Made by a program: the position numbers and the translations under genes. The notes below the pieces were generated by a model. That model made no database searches and was not told the DNA's origin. It was given only the letters and a program-made list of their open reading frames with translations. From NCBI GenBank assembly GCA_026419785.1, contig JAODTK010001776.1:310001-374000 (forward strand): 64,000 nucleotides of DNA. Reading direction: 5' to 3'. The stretch's first letter is position 1; each line of letters opens with the position of its first letter. Shown here piece by piece: positions 21,151 through 34,789 of this stretch. This DNA comes from Sclerodactyla briareus (taxonomy: Eukaryota; Echinodermata; Holothuroidea; Dendrochirotida; Sclerodactylidae).

Positions 21151-22958
21151 TATTAGTTAATTATTAAGTCAATTAGATACTCCTTCCCAATGAGTGCTCA
21201 AAAGCGAGATTACACGTGGCGCGGCGGTTCACCCGCCTACACATTATTTACACATGTATTATTTATTATGTTCCAACTATGTCCAGAGTTCGCAAGGTGA
21301 GTATCGGGTATGGTGAGGACAACCTGCCGGACTTCTGACGGTCAACCGCGTTTCTTCGGTCATGGGGCACGTACTTACTTCCCGACGGGCGATCCCTGAG
21401 TACCTGTCCTTGTCAGTAACGGGTCCTTGTGTGTTTGGTGTCGCCCTTTGGGTTTGATTGGCGCGACCACTGGCAATCTCATGGCTGTAGCGACAGCTTC
21501 AACAATGCCCGCAGATAGCGGGGAAAATGATAAAGTCGCTCGGTGCCTCACACTGTTCGTGTACGCGAATCCCATGATTGGCACGAGTGAATGAGTTTCA
21601 AATATTTGCGTTTTCCACTCGTGCCTGCGTTAAGAGGCAATCATCGGCGTTAAGTCGCCAGACTTTTAGGACACAATGTACGCGCTAGACCGCTAAACTT
21701 CAAGAGGTAGAATTTTCGTCTCGTGCAATCGCCGTCGCTGTCGTTTGTTAAAGGTCACATAGATGTTGGGGCAGTTTGGTTTAAAGTGAATGTTACTTAT
21801 GTATCCCCACGTGTGGAAAATACACTTTTCCAAGGGAAAATGGCGGGGTTTCACCAAGAACATACTGTGTCACTTTTGCTGCCGCACGCGGCGTAAAACT
21901 GCATGGTTAATGCCACAATCATCCAGACCTGACGATCCTTGACATTTCTTTCTTTTCTTTTCATTTCTCAGAAATCTAGATATTCCCATCGAGACAGAGT
22001 TTGGGTAAGGCGGGGAAGGTGAGACTGCCATACCTCAAATCAGCACGTTTTCTGACGTGTACTATTTTATTAATACAAGGAGAATGAAGAGAATTGTAAA
22101 TATTTGCCCATTGTAATTTCTTATTTTTACCATATAGCGTTTACTTTACTACCGTTCCCTCTTGAAAAAAAAAAAAAAGGTTTCAGATATGCCGCACAAT
22201 GCAGCAATTGGGTATTCTGAACTGACTTCCCTCGCGATATAGATAACGAACCTAAAGTTTTTTTCAGTTCCACCAACGTTATTTTCTACAAACGAGCAAC
22301 GCAATAACTCTTACAATCGCAGTAATTAACGTCGGAGGGCTAGAAAAGCAGAATCTTGTAACAGTAGATCCCCTGACGAACTGTGAACAATAAAAAGCAA
22401 TCAAACTATCAGCAACCGAAAACAAATAATTGAGTTTAGGGCCTCAAAATATTTTTGTTTACAAACTCATTCTTTAGGACAGCGATTACAGAATCCCCCA
22501 CGGATCGTACTTAAACCGTACCCACTGGAAAAAAAAAAAAAACGATGGTGACCATAGCATTCGTATATATTCAGTACTATTTTCTAACCAGGTCTAATTT
22601 TATACTGAATCATACTGAAAATATTAATTCATATAATTAATAATGAACTGTGTGGATTGGTGTGATGGTTTATTGGGTAATTACACCAAAAGGTGGAATT
22701 TATTTACACAGAGCGTTATGAATTACCCATACTATCGCTGTTACTACATTGATAAAGTTGAGAGAATTACGTGTGTGTATGGAGGCATAGAGTCGTTCCC
22801 AGACTAGTTTGTGCCATTTAACCCCCCCCCCCCCACTGCATGAATCACTGTAGCAACCTCGAATGAAGCAGGGTGTCTGTCCTCATCGCTAGAAGCATGG
22901 GTGAACAGTGCGTATCTGACCCTATTGATGAACTGCTTAAAAAAACGAAGGAACTTAC

Positions 22959-23013
22959 TCACTGCTTGGCCCGCAGCCAGGGCTAAGACGCAGAAGAATG
23001 CTGTGAGTGACTT
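22959..23013 (-). CDS. Possible signal-peptide exon of the SMB-EndoU gene
   Basis: Minus-strand sequence reading KSLTAFFCVLALAAGQAV, a short polar start, a hydrophobic core and an Ala-x-Ala-like cleavage region, ending at a consensus donor GTAAGT in phase 1. Phase 1 is what the SMB exons need, and the position upstream of them fits a secreted protein's first exon. The weakness is the start: the base triplet before Lys is TGA and the nearest candidate is TTG AAA in another frame, so an ATG is absent unless two bases are wrong. If it is real, the protein is secreted. Could be chance. Confidence 0.38.
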
Positions 23014-23019
23014 TCAAAT

Positions 23020-24650
23020 TTGAAAATTGTCCGCGATTGTCTTGTCGGTTGGTTGTAGGTGAAGACGGTTCCTACGGAGCAGCTGTTTCAAAGTACTGGT
23101 ATCTTGAGATGCCGTGGCAGCGCCCGCGTACTTAGCACCACTCAATTATGCTGACCCAGCGTCCTGACCTGACGTGTGTGGCTACTCCGAAAATATATTT
23201 CTAAGCACTACATTGTTTAAGGGGGTTTCCATCGCCCCGCATTTGTGAACAGTTAAAAACGATGTAACAACGCCTCAACGGGAAATCCTTGTAGGAATTT
23301 AATGATCATACAATTCAATGATGTAACATGGTAAGTCTGGTAATAGCCCTGTTTCGTTCCTGTGGGCTTTCATTATTCATGTTATTTCGCGATTTCCAAA
23401 TTTCCCTATGACTTGTTAAACTATCTTATTATCCGATACCGACCCACATAAATTTGAAAAATGCATTTATTTGGTTGAGCAAACACTGCGGGGCATAGAT
23501 CTCAGGTAGGAATCAGCCTTTTTACACACTCTGTCCTCTTACGTGGTTTCCATCCCGCACACACACGATGTAACCCATCTGTGATGTATTCAGTTAGATA
23601 CATCCGAGAGAGGATATACATCTCAGACTCATGTTTTATAGACATGATGAACTGCATGATAGGGAAAATGTGTCTTCGATAAAGTAATCAATCGTCAGAA
23701 TTGTGTCCATCCTGTTGACATATATACCTATAGCAATTTGCAACTCCTATCGGAGCGTAGGAAGGGAGTATCGTTTTGTTATTGCGACCTCCAGACTCAC
23801 TTCAAGGCGCTCCATTTGCCACTAACAAACACCTCTTTCGATATTGACTATCTAACCGGGGATATAGATCCACTTACAGTCTCTCTGGGCGAACCCTCAA
23901 CTTCTCACACATATCACTGGAATGTTATGTGATGATGTAGCCGCCGCCACTGTCTCCGCCGCCGTCGTCCTTGGCTGCCGACCGCTGTGAGGTGATCAGA
24001 TGTTGGGTGAGTTAAAAAGGATGAGTTGAAACCTGCCGTCCGCATGTGAGGTGAGCAGATGTGGGGTCGGGTTAAATTGGCGAGTTGGCTGGGGCCGTCC
24101 AATGTGAGGATAGGAATGTTTCTAGTTTCACTGTCTCGGAATCGAGTGATAACCGAGTTGTGTTTGCCATAGTACAGACAAGACACGGCCAAGAATTGCT
24201 GATGCTGGAGGGGGAAAACTGATCTGGGTATTCTGATGGAACTGGCTGCAACTCTCTGCGAGGTGGTCGACTCACACGTAAGTACGCTATGAGTTCACTG
24301 GTGTAGGGTAGCGTGACCTTGTGATGGACCGGGTATACATGTGCTAGCATATATAGCGAGAGTTCTACGGTTACAGTAAACATGAGTCATTAACAAGACG
24401 GGTGACTTTTCACAGTAAGAATAAATTATAATACAGACACGGATACAGATATTGAGAACCATGCATAAGGATTTTTTCAGCTTAAAGCTCGAACAATAAA
24501 ACTATCCGCGAGAAGAGTTGGATGGTTCTGATGTCACGCTTGCTCACGCTTCGGGTGAAAACTGCAGAAACGGCGCGCTGTACTTATGCTGTGGCGCTAC
24601 ATAGCAAGGTTCTAGCAAGGTTTATCTATCTATCCAGTCTGTGAACTTTT
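23020..24650. other. Intergenic or upstream region
   Basis: Upstream of the putative first exon. An AATATATTTT word on the minus strand near 23193-23203 is the only TATA-like candidate. Around 23985-24110 a GGTGA(T/G)CAGATGT-type unit is duplicated. No gene recognised. Confidence 0.35.
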
Positions 24651-24769
24651 GTTTTTTTGGCCACAAAATGTTCGTTGCTTTGATGATCTCGACCTTACTT
24701 GGTCACAATGTTTATTGACTGGTGGGTCTTCGTTGACCACCCGAAAGTCAAGGTTAAATGGCATTGAAA

Positions 24770-25220
24770 AGGCACAAGGGCCAATAGTGGAGGAAATGGC
24801 AAATACGCTACTTCTACAAATCCTGGTGCACAGTGCTGATGTTCGGTCATAGTGATGCGCTATAACAGCCGTTCCTTCGGGGAGTTCAGGATTTTTTTAT
24901 CCAAGGTCACCCTTGGGCCCGAGGGCCCATTCCATGAAATTTCACACAATGGTACTTGAAATACATCACCTCCCCCAAACTTCAATCGATTTTCTTCAAA
25001 GTTATATTAATTATCCTCGGGTAGAGGGCCATTGGGGGTGTTCGGGAATACTGGTCTAGGGCCCACTTTAGGCTCTAAGGCACATTATATGAAATACCGC
25101 AAAATCTTGTATCTCCAACAAATTTTGTTGCACAGTGCTGCTGTTCGATCATAATGCTGGCCTGATGACCGTAACTTCAGGGGGTCCAGGTAGTTTTTGA
25201 ACCCATAGGCTCAGGGCTCA
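24770..25220 (+). repeat. Repeat related to the 48.5-kb tandem array
   Basis: Two blocks (near 24805 and 25110) contain CAAATCCTGGTGCACAGTGC and CAACAAATTTTGTTGCACAG followed by TGTTCG(G/A)TCATA; both match the minus strand of the 144-bp repeats at 48547-49010. Confidence 0.65.
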
Positions 25221-25249
25221 GTTTTGGGCCCTATGGGCGTTTTACAGCT

Positions 25250-25270
25250 CCAACCAGCTATGCTGGTTGG
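25250..25270. other. Perfect short hairpin
   Basis: CCAACCAGC and GCTGGTTGG pair over 9 bp around a 3-base loop. No surrounding terminator or gene context; function unknown. Confidence 0.5.
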
Positions 25271-26139
25271 GTTATTGTTTGTTTATGAATGTTCGATTGA
25301 TAGATGTTCTACTACCTGATTTTTCTGTTTGAAGAGTGGCACCACTGAATAGATTATTACTTAGCGTGTCGGGCCACTAGAAAAGTATACCTCTGCTGAA
25401 TTCTCACGAGAGGTGGCCAATAGTGGAAGAAGTGGGGTGACAGGTGACTGTTCACACATTCAACGGACGCAACAGGTAAGTACCCACGAGGCACAATGGC
25501 CTGAGGGCAACGGTGAATTTCGTAGGTCAGGAAGCGAACGTTTCAGTTTATGGATCATGATGGACTGGCGCCATGGCGTCACGACACATTAACCCTGCAG
25601 AACTTGTTGGGGAGTGGACCACGAACATGCAGCAGCACAAATGCAGTTGCCTCTATCAGTCTGGATCCAAATCTTGACGCGGTGCTATCGGGCGTGTATG
25701 TGTGTGTGTTGTTGCGCTGTGTGTGTGTATATGTGAGGGGGTTACCAGTCACACCTCACCTCATTCCTTCCACATTTTCTGGCGGTGTTATAATTTTGTC
25801 CATGAGAAGTAGTAGGGTGTGCCCACATCTTTCCACTGCTGGCGCCGCCAGTCACCCTGATCTAAATCATTTCATAATCAATCTGCCTAGTATTACCTGG
25901 CAGGAGAAACAATATAACATAATTTTCTTTCCCACGCCGAAAACATACAGGCATGAGCATCGAATACGGATTGACGCCCAAGCCAGAAGATGGCTCACGA
26001 TGTACGTTAACGAAGCACCGAGCACTCTCGAAGAGGTCAAGGGTTCACTTTTTTCAAGGACTCATTCTGAAAGTTTCATTCAGCCTTTAGTTATGTCTCC
26101 CATTCCAGCCACGGAGCTACCCATACTATGGTAACCTAT

Positions 26140-28020
26140 TGTGTTGACTGATACAAGAGCTCCAATTAACAAAAATCGTTGAGACGATTGGGTAACAATT
26201 TCGTGGAATGGGGTCCTGTGGCGAAACATGGACATTTGTTGCGGCCGGCGGTTTTTTTTTTTAATTCGCGCGACTGGGCATCACTTTCTCGAATATAGAA
26301 ATGATTGAGTGCTATAATTTGACTGGAGTTCTCCTTGTTAGTGAGGATATAGAACGATGGCCGCATTCATTTTCAATATCATTGATACTGATTTTCTCGA
26401 ATATTCAAAAGGCTGAATGGAACTCTAAGTGAAGATTCACTAAGTAGCGGACGTCAAAGATTCATAGAGAAGCAGTGTCAAACAATTTTTTTGAAGGTGA
26501 GGGTGAGAAGTGTTTTTTAAAGTTCCAATGGCGGTACACCAATGTGTCGATAAACGCTTGTATAAACATAAAATTCAGCACAATCGCCATACATCTTCAT
26601 ATATGGGAAGTGTACACACCAGACAACATCTGCAGCGGATTTCAATTATCTCCAAAGCGATAAACAGGAAGCGTGCGTATATCTAGGGCAGGAGACGCAC
26701 CTGTTTTTTCGGATTCGGGCCCCGTGGACTTGGGACGCGACAGCTCTTTCGATTGAACAGCTGATCCATAAGCTGATAATGTCAAAATTACCGAGATGTG
26801 TGGACACGTACGCCACGCGTTTGCCTAGAATCATCTGCTAGTGCTAGCCATCTAAAGCTTTCCAGCCCCCCCCCCCATAAAAAAACTTTGTTTTTTCTTA
26901 AGTTATCTTTACTGATCTCTTATCCAGCCACATGTTTTTTTGTTCCTAGTAAGAACCGCTCTACACCTATAGATCTATATGAAAAAAAAAAATAAATCTT
27001 GATCTGTCTATGATAATAATCAATGTACTTGCTGCCACTTCTGAAGAATATTACACCAAGGAACGACAATGAACAAAGACTAGCTCAGTAGAGGTGAGAG
27101 CGATATGTGAGAAGAAAAAAAAAGTACACTATCGCAGAAAGTGTGAAATTGACATTTGGGGGGGCGGGGGGGTCGCAGATGCCAAAAGATTTGACCAACT
27201 GGTTCGGCCTTCATTATGAATCACAATAGGGCCCACCCAATAACAAAAACACCTATCGTGCTACTATATGACCTTGGAATCGGAGTTGTTATGGATGGTT
27301 GATTGATATTGGGTACACTGCCGGTACATGGTGAATGGTTCAATATTGACAATGTCTGACAGGGCCTGCATGGCGTCCGACGTGGGTGTCCCCATAGGAA
27401 ATACCTTTGTGGGACTGCATTTAGGAAAGCACATTGAATCATGATCATTTGACTCCCGTGGACTTTGAAATGACCTACCCTTCAGTTCAGACCAATTGTA
27501 GTCAAATTCATTTGTTTGATTATGACGAGCATAATTATACAAATTTCACTTCCGTGACGTGAAATGACCTGCTGTATATGACTAACCAAAATCCACATCG
27601 ACCAAGTTCCGTTAAAATCCGTCAACGTTAGAAAAATCGCAGAGAAAAAAAAACACACAACAGTTTGACCTCCGGAGAGCTTGATTTTTGTCGGGACCAA
27701 ACTCGTGTCCGCACCCACAAGATTTCGTGTATATGGAACTTACTTTGTATTTTCGCGTAAAAAGCAAATAGAGGGCAGCAGACAGGGACAATAATGCACA
27801 CTTTCGACCTGATCAGGGAGTTTGACTAAGGCAGATATGTGTACCAAATTTTAGATAATCGGATAAAAAACCACCAAGCTCTTCTGTTGACAAAGAATGC
27901 AGCCTAGTGCAACCAGGGCAATAGCGCCCTCTCACTGCCAGAATACGTCAGCAAGAGACACCTCCTCACATACACATGCGCCAATTGTAGTTGATAAGGC
28001 GAGTACAGAAGGCGACTTGC
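26140..28020. other. Intergenic, repeats only
   Basis: Contains poly-C and poly-G runs (near 26866 and 27157) and the second copy of the 6.2-kb dispersed repeat. No gene recognised. Confidence 0.4.
27690..27870 (-). repeat. Dispersed repeat, copy 2
   Basis: Minus strand carries CTGCTGCCCTCTATTTGC, TTTTACGCGAAAA and TCCATATACACGAAA in the same order as the plus-strand copy at 6150-6350. Confidence 0.65.
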
Positions 28021-28029
28021 GCGGATTAT

Positions 28030-28115
28030 AAACTCACAATAGGTAGTGTAAGGTGGTGAGGAACGTCCAACCTGTAGGTATCAAGTTCGAGTCCCCCACT
28101 TCCTCTCCGGTGGTG
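28030..28115 (+). repeat. tRNA-like SINE head
   Basis: GGTGGTGAGGAACGTCC (A-box-like) and AAGTTCGAGTCCCCC (B-box-like) are spaced as in tRNA-derived SINEs. The cloverleaf does not close, so it is not a functional tRNA. Confidence 0.5.
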
Positions 28116-28431
28116 CGGCGAGAGGGGCGAGGGGATAGGTCAAGCGGTATATCACACGGCGAGCTTCGGTGACAAAGCTAGGGACTATTTTAGCATAACA
28201 TTTCAAGGGCCCAGCATGCATCAACCAGTATGGGAGGTCCATCACACATAAATCCCATATTCCCCGGTCTATTAGAGTCATACGCAGCTGTGCCAAGAGC
28301 GCCTAGATGCCCGGACAAATGGCTCTCCCTCCATGGAGCATGTCAGTTTTCTGAGACATCAGCCTACAGAATATAGAGGCCAATTTTGAGAGGTGGCGGG
28401 CAGGGAAGAGGTGAAGCCAGCGGAAGGAAGG

Positions 28432-28640
28432 GGGTGGTTTGGTTATAGTGACTCGATTTGCCGAGTGCTGCGATTTCGGGGTTCGATTCCCGGTCGGGTC
28501 ATACCAAAGACTTTAAAGATGGTACCTGTTGCCTTCTCGCTGGACGCTCAGCACAAGCGGGATTGAGCAGGGACAGTCAAGGGGTAGGCAATTTGCAAGC
28601 CGTCTGCGTGTGATTACCCCACATTAGGCTATACTGTTAA
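28432..28640 (+). repeat. tRNA-derived SINE
   Basis: A tRNA-like head with TTTGCCGAGTGCTGCGAT and a B box GGTTCGATTCC (28480-28490) is followed by GGTCGGGTCATACC, AAAGACTTTAAAGATGGTAC, CTGTTGCC and GACGCTCAGCA, a body I recognise from tRNA-derived SINEs of marine invertebrates. The tail and target duplication are not clear, so borders are approximate. Confidence 0.7.
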
Positions 28641-28999
28641 AGAGGTATTGCCTTATTCCGCGTACCTGGACGGTGAGGGATTCGCAGCTGACAATGAGGT
28701 GCAGTATCCAGGTCTGCATCCTTGCTGGGCCTTGAATAGGTTCGATCCCTTGATCGGCAAGTCAACCATAAAAAAATGCTACATCCACCGATCAGCGATC
28801 GACAAAACAATTCACGGTACTCGGTACCCCGAGTTTTCTGGGGCGCTCTTGGGGTTAGTGGAAGAAGGGCGTCGGACTTGCCCTGCCGAAACATATGCGA
28901 TAGCCACAGTGTATACCCCATGAGCAGTATAGCGGCTGCATCCTTGCAATAGCCCCATGCAACACGAAAGGGCAGAGTGTTAGCTGTAGTGGTAGTATA

Positions 29000-31900
29000 T
29001 TCGATAGAATATTCACGCGCAACGCGCCGCAACACCTATTGAAATGGATGGGAGTTTTGGCGTGTGTGTGAAATAAGCAAATCCATCGCCGCCGACACAG
29101 TGGTTGTTCCTTTGGTTCAGTTAGTGTTCGAGCAGCGCAAAATGGCAAGGGTACCCGAATGACTTCAACAATATCATAATGTTATTGTACTGCAACTGGT
29201 AATATACAGGGGAATGGCTTATTCATACCAAAAGAGCTACACTGATTTAACGAACGTTTGCTGTTTGCTTTGGAAAAATAGCCGATTGTGTATAGGGCCT
29301 ACACTGTCATGCATGAGCGAAGGTGCTTAACACGAGGCAAAAATGGCACGACACGCCTGTCTCGCCTTCATAATTTCGTCGTCGGTGTAGGCTTTACGAA
29401 ATTTTAGCTGAACCATACCTCAGCTTTGGTGTTCCACAGGAATCGTGCTTGGTCCTCCACTGCGTCTATTCAACATTTATCTCTTCAATTTCAATTCTGA
29501 GATTCAGAACGGAAGTAAACAACTGATGCGCATTGTTTCGGAATAAACTCCCAGCCAACGTTCGTGGTACCTTATCCATATTCACTTCCGAGAACTTTCT
29601 TCTACGAGCCAAACACAAGTGCCCTATTTTGGACTGTTTGGTATACAGCTCCGTTGAGCAAATTGCTCATGGCGCCGATTTACCGGAATAGATATCACAT
29701 AGTATCGACGTATACACATAGTAGTCATTACTGTTGGTACTGCTGTGCAAAGTGCTCTGCTCTGTATATGCGCCATGCAGAGTATGGATAATTAACCAGT
29801 GTACCATAGAAGGGTCCAAGTAGCCGCAAGATAACCCAAAAGGTTGACAATTGTGACAAAAGAGCACGAAAGACACGTTGAAAATCAATCTGCGTTGTTT
29901 CCCGCCTGTCATAATTGCGACGATGGGGCAAAAAATGCACTGGCATGCAATATTGTAAATTGTAACGCTCATGAGCAAATGGAAATACGAATGTCTTCAA
30001 AATGGCGGGAAACGTCCCTCTGTCCCTAGGGTCTCCCATGAATGCAGGCAGGCATGTAAGGCTGCGATTCTGAGGGGGTGGGTGCTGTATTCTCCTCCGA
30101 TATTTGCCTTGTGGAATGGGTAGCATTCCAGTAGCCTTGGATCCACTTGTGCTCTTCAAATTTGCAGGGATAGGTGACCTACATGACATGTTGAAGTTGC
30201 GGTATTCAGACCTGCCACCCTTGCAGAACCTGTGTTGAATGGTGCGATCAGAAAAAGAAAAAAACACTGTTACGAGTTTCCCGCCCCGCTGTGCGTGATC
30301 GTCAATGATTAATCAAACTGAACGATCGTCAGTGTTGTAATGAACAACATACCCAAGATAGAAGTAAAGGTATGATTTGTAAATGAGGCAGAAATTTTCG
30401 CAATTTTATGTGTATTCCATTGACTTTCAGAGCAGATTGAAAATGAATCGCCATACTATGTCAATGTCAATTAACATTTTCAACTACTTCAAATACAAGT
30501 CCTGGGAAAACACCCTAAATACACAAACACATATATAATTTTTTTCGAAAATAAGAGTGCCTATGGATGCCGACTATACAAGTGATGAAATACCGTCTCA
30601 TGTACATCATTCGAATATTGAAAAACTCGAATTCCGTTGTGGTATCACGAAACAACACGTTAACGCAACATACATGAATGACGAAATAAGCCTTAACCCC
30701 TCTATCGATTGTGTCCATGGAATACAGACTATTGGAATGCTTCAAATTGGACAATGGGTTTAGCTCTTTTCCCGTGGAAGAGGTCGATTCCATTGATTGA
30801 AGGGGTGCGGAATTCTCGAAATTCTCTTGTCTCTCCGCGCCAGTCGATGGGGCGCCGCGTTTTAGCAGATCACCATCATGAACAGCTCCTCGATATTTTT
30901 GGGTGGAGATCAGGTCCGTTTCCTGCTATCGGGTATCAGTCTGTTCTTTCATAAAATAATTTTGGAATCATCAACTGGCAAAACGGAGCGTTCGATGCAG
31001 GGGACCAGTGACCGAATTTCCTGAATTTGATTGGTTGTCGCTGTTATTTGTCGAATTCATGCTCAACAGTAACACCCTGACCTTAATTCCGATTAAAAAT
31101 GACTTTCTAAACGTAACAATTTTAACTTCAATATTCCATGGTAGTTTATTTCGAAATGGTTTAGAGCGCGCGGTTAGGTTATTCTCAGCTCTTTTGAAAA
31201 TCTGAACAGCGATCTCCATACTCGCGATGACCCACATATCTTTCACATTATAGACATCGGCGTCAGTGGTGTTCAGGTGGTGCAGTTTTAAAGGTGGATT
31301 GGCGCTTCTGTACGCAACCATACTCGAGCAATCGCGTTGCCGTCATGTGCGTGGATGTCCGTAGTGAATGGGTGCAGATTATAGTTGGAGTTTAAAACTG
31401 AACATGTGTGTCTTCGTGTAACCATATGGGGTATATTACAGTTCCCAGGTGAATCAGCTCAGGCTGGTCGCGTATGACATTAGGCATGTTGAAGTAAGAA
31501 TGTCATCACCGACGGCATAACGATCCCCGTCACCTAGACACGAAACTGGACGCTGTTTGACAGAAGACACGTGGGCCGTGGATGCAACAAAGAACAGTGT
31601 TATGTATTAGCAGCTACCGGTCTATTCCTGTCTTCATCATTGGAAACAGGTCAAGATGCCGGAGTTCTGGAATTTTACCCCATTGACACCGCAAGATGAG
31701 CTGATGTCTATTTGAAGTTGGGAATCTGATGGGATATATTAAGGGTTAAGGCAAATGTGGAAGAGGAGAATGGCTGCCGCCCACGGTATGATCGGGTCGC
31801 TGTCATCGTAGGATGAGGCTAAAAGTGTATGGGTTAAGAGACTAGCAGGAAGCAAAGAACACAATGAACAGGTTCTTGGTGACCCGGAGCTCCTGGGAGG

Positions 31901-34780
31901 ATATCTTGGAACGCTTATTCTACCGAGAGATGCCCCCTTTTCTGCGGGACTCTTCTGTGGCGGTGTCATCGTTAGTGCAGGAAATTCTGCAATAGTAAAA
32001 TAAGAACGAAGAGAATTAAAAACGAAACAAAACAATTCATATTATGGACAGGAGGTATATTGCATGTCGCAGTCCTCGATCAGTCCAAAAATCTATTTCT
32101 CAAATACGTCATGGGTAATGAACATGTCTAGTGGTCCACGCCGAAATCAGGAGTGATTGCAGTCCTTAGTCTCCTTATATACACACTAAAACTTTAAAGT
32201 TATATGACTAGCAGCAAGATTTATTATTATATTTTTACCCTCTGGACCTCTGAAACCTAGGTGATTTAACCTGACCCAGACAATATCGATTTTAGTTTTA
32301 GGCCTGGTAGACATAGCTCTTCCATTTCGAAATTAATTTTCACTAAGCTTTCTGAGTCTCGTTCCATATGCAAGATGCTACTTTAGTAAAATAGCAATCA
32401 TGCAAACGGAGCACACATGTGGGGAAAGGACATTTAGAATATTGCCTTCCAAACCGTGCATTTCATCGCTACTCTTCGCAATAAAAAGGGACGCTTCCTT
32501 CGTTGCAGGGGCCGTATTCAAGAATAGGACCTCATGGAGCGGTGTTCGAGGAATGAACCGAAACACAAATACCTGATAGGCTTTCGACAGTGGTACGGCG
32601 CCATCAGTATTCACCGCCTGTCGTATAGCATGCATAGGAGGCGAGATGAATGGAGAACTATAATGCCTCAAACTGGAAGGCCATTACTATTATGATCAGG
32701 TATATGGCACCATGTTGTAATGATGTATCATTAGTCCATTGTTTGATCGAACTATTAATCTACAAACGTACAATACTCCATGTCACTTAAGTGGGGGGGG
32801 GGGGTCAGTTGATCTTTCGGCGGTCTGCATATCGGATCTTCTACTACAAATTCCGCAACATAAAATATCACAGGGGGCCTAGCTACTTTCTTTATCCAGT
32901 GTCTGTTGAGGCCCCGGTTAAGGTATTTTAGGTGTTTTTCCGTTGCGATGAGGGTTTAATTTGATTCGGCTTACGCACCAACCCCCAACCAAACCCCCAA
33001 CACCCCTCTTCGCCCAGCTCAGTCATTGATTCATCTGAAAGATATTTTTCACCTATACAAAAATTGGAAAGATGTTCATCTTAGCGAAAAGTGTACCAAC
33101 ATAAAAGTATCGCGGACAGACACCGCCTGAGGGTAAATTATGTGGGCCTTCAACGAACTCAGGGAGTGGTCATTAAATAATTGTCACGACAGCAATCCGT
33201 TCCCCAAAGTTTTACGTTTGTATTTATTCCATAAGAAAAAATTCTCAAAATGGGTGCGTAATCAGTTGGTGCCCAGGGCCGGGCGAACCGGCAGGAGTAG
33301 GGAGGTATATAAACTTTGGTAGAATTCAAATGAAGCGGGAATAATCTATACAATCTGTACAATTCACACAACTCGTACAAGATCTGAGAAGAGATAAGAA
33401 GGACGGACAAATTTACGTAAAAACGGGGGTGGGGTTGTAAGGAGTATATGTATTGTCAGAGACCATGGACGTACCAATCAAGTGGTACACTTATGTCGCA
33501 CCATAATAGAGTCGAAGGTCCCACCATTATATCGGCGTACCGAAATACTCATAGACTAGATTCAATTTCATACGTGGGGAATTAACACGCGTGATTGCGC
33601 GAGATATGATCGGTACACGGCCGCACCATACAATCGTGATCTATAGAAAGTATCCTTAAACTCAATGTAGGCATTATGATATAATAGGGACGGCATATGA
33701 TGCCATAGAGTCGAAGATACACCCTGAAAACAAGTGTTTATGAATTGAACACCTTACTAATTTTGCTGTAACTTCTGACAGTTTGAGCGTGTTTGAATGC
33801 TAACGAAGTCCATGCATGGAGTTCATCGCTAAATCCGGTACAGATTTTACAAGTGTTTCGAAAGCAACGATATAGCGAAATAGTGTTTGAAGAAGCGTTC
33901 AATTTCAAAGAGAGTGACACATTCTTGGAAATTTACTGAATCTAGGAAAAAATGTATTCCAACTAACACATCGTCCTGGAGGTATGATAGGCTGTATCCC
34001 ATGCTGCCAGTATGATGCAGCGCCTCTATTCGGCACCCTCGGTCCGAGAGAAAGAGCCCTAGGGTAAATTAGTGTGTACCGTATATCAACCAGGCAGACC
34101 TAACATTAAACGTGTCAGGTTTCCCCTTTGCTACAACACGATGAAAAAATTCTTTATATGAAAAAAATACAGTTTTCGATGGGATCTAACGTGATCCAAC
34201 CTAGCAGCTTTATATTTCCAACATGAACAACGTTACCCGAAATTATGCAAATTATTATGTAATAAGTATTATTGCAAAAATTTACTTCCACCGATGAGCA
34301 TCATGTTGTTATCTTCGCATTGGGTGAAGTCATTGTGCCAGTTTATTGAATATCCCACAACACTTAAACGATACAGTTTCGCCTAAATTGCGCAAACTTT
34401 TAAATGTAGGTGAGCTTCCATGATTCCAACTTCACCATCAATTTGGTTCTTAGAACTGAATGTAACACAATAGCTGTTGCTCAAGAGTTTTAAGTAATTT
34501 AAGAATGTTTGACATCATCTCTTGCAAATTGGACCAATTAGTTATCCTACCTCCGATGAGCTAAATTAGTCTTCAAACTCACTGATAACGCAAAGCAAAA
34601 TTAACGTTGTCCATAGAGTTTTTCATGAAAACATCTTCATTCATTAAATTGCGCATAAACTGACAAATTGAAGTCTATATCAACTCACTATTATACCCTG
34701 AATTTCTATACCCTCTGTCTGTGTGGGACTTACTGGGACTAAGCAGTCTGTCCAGTCCGATAATGACCCACCTGTTTCAG
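29000..34780. other. Gene-poor stretch
   Basis: AT-rich DNA without recognised genes or RNA. Contains one copy of the CGATGG dispersed repeat (about 30775-30860) and a run of G near 32794. Short open frames are scattered and none shows a family motif. Confidence 0.4.
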
Positions 34781-34789
34781 GTGCCCGCA

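Noticed and set aside
25550-26134. 194-codon plus-strand ORF
   Set aside because: The longest frame of ordinary composition, but it crosses a GT-rich patch (VYVCVLL, CVCVYVRG) and shows no domain, signal or splice support; likely chance.
29728-30267. 179-codon minus-strand ORF
   Set aside because: No recognisable motif, no splice or promoter context and no family pattern; treated as chance.
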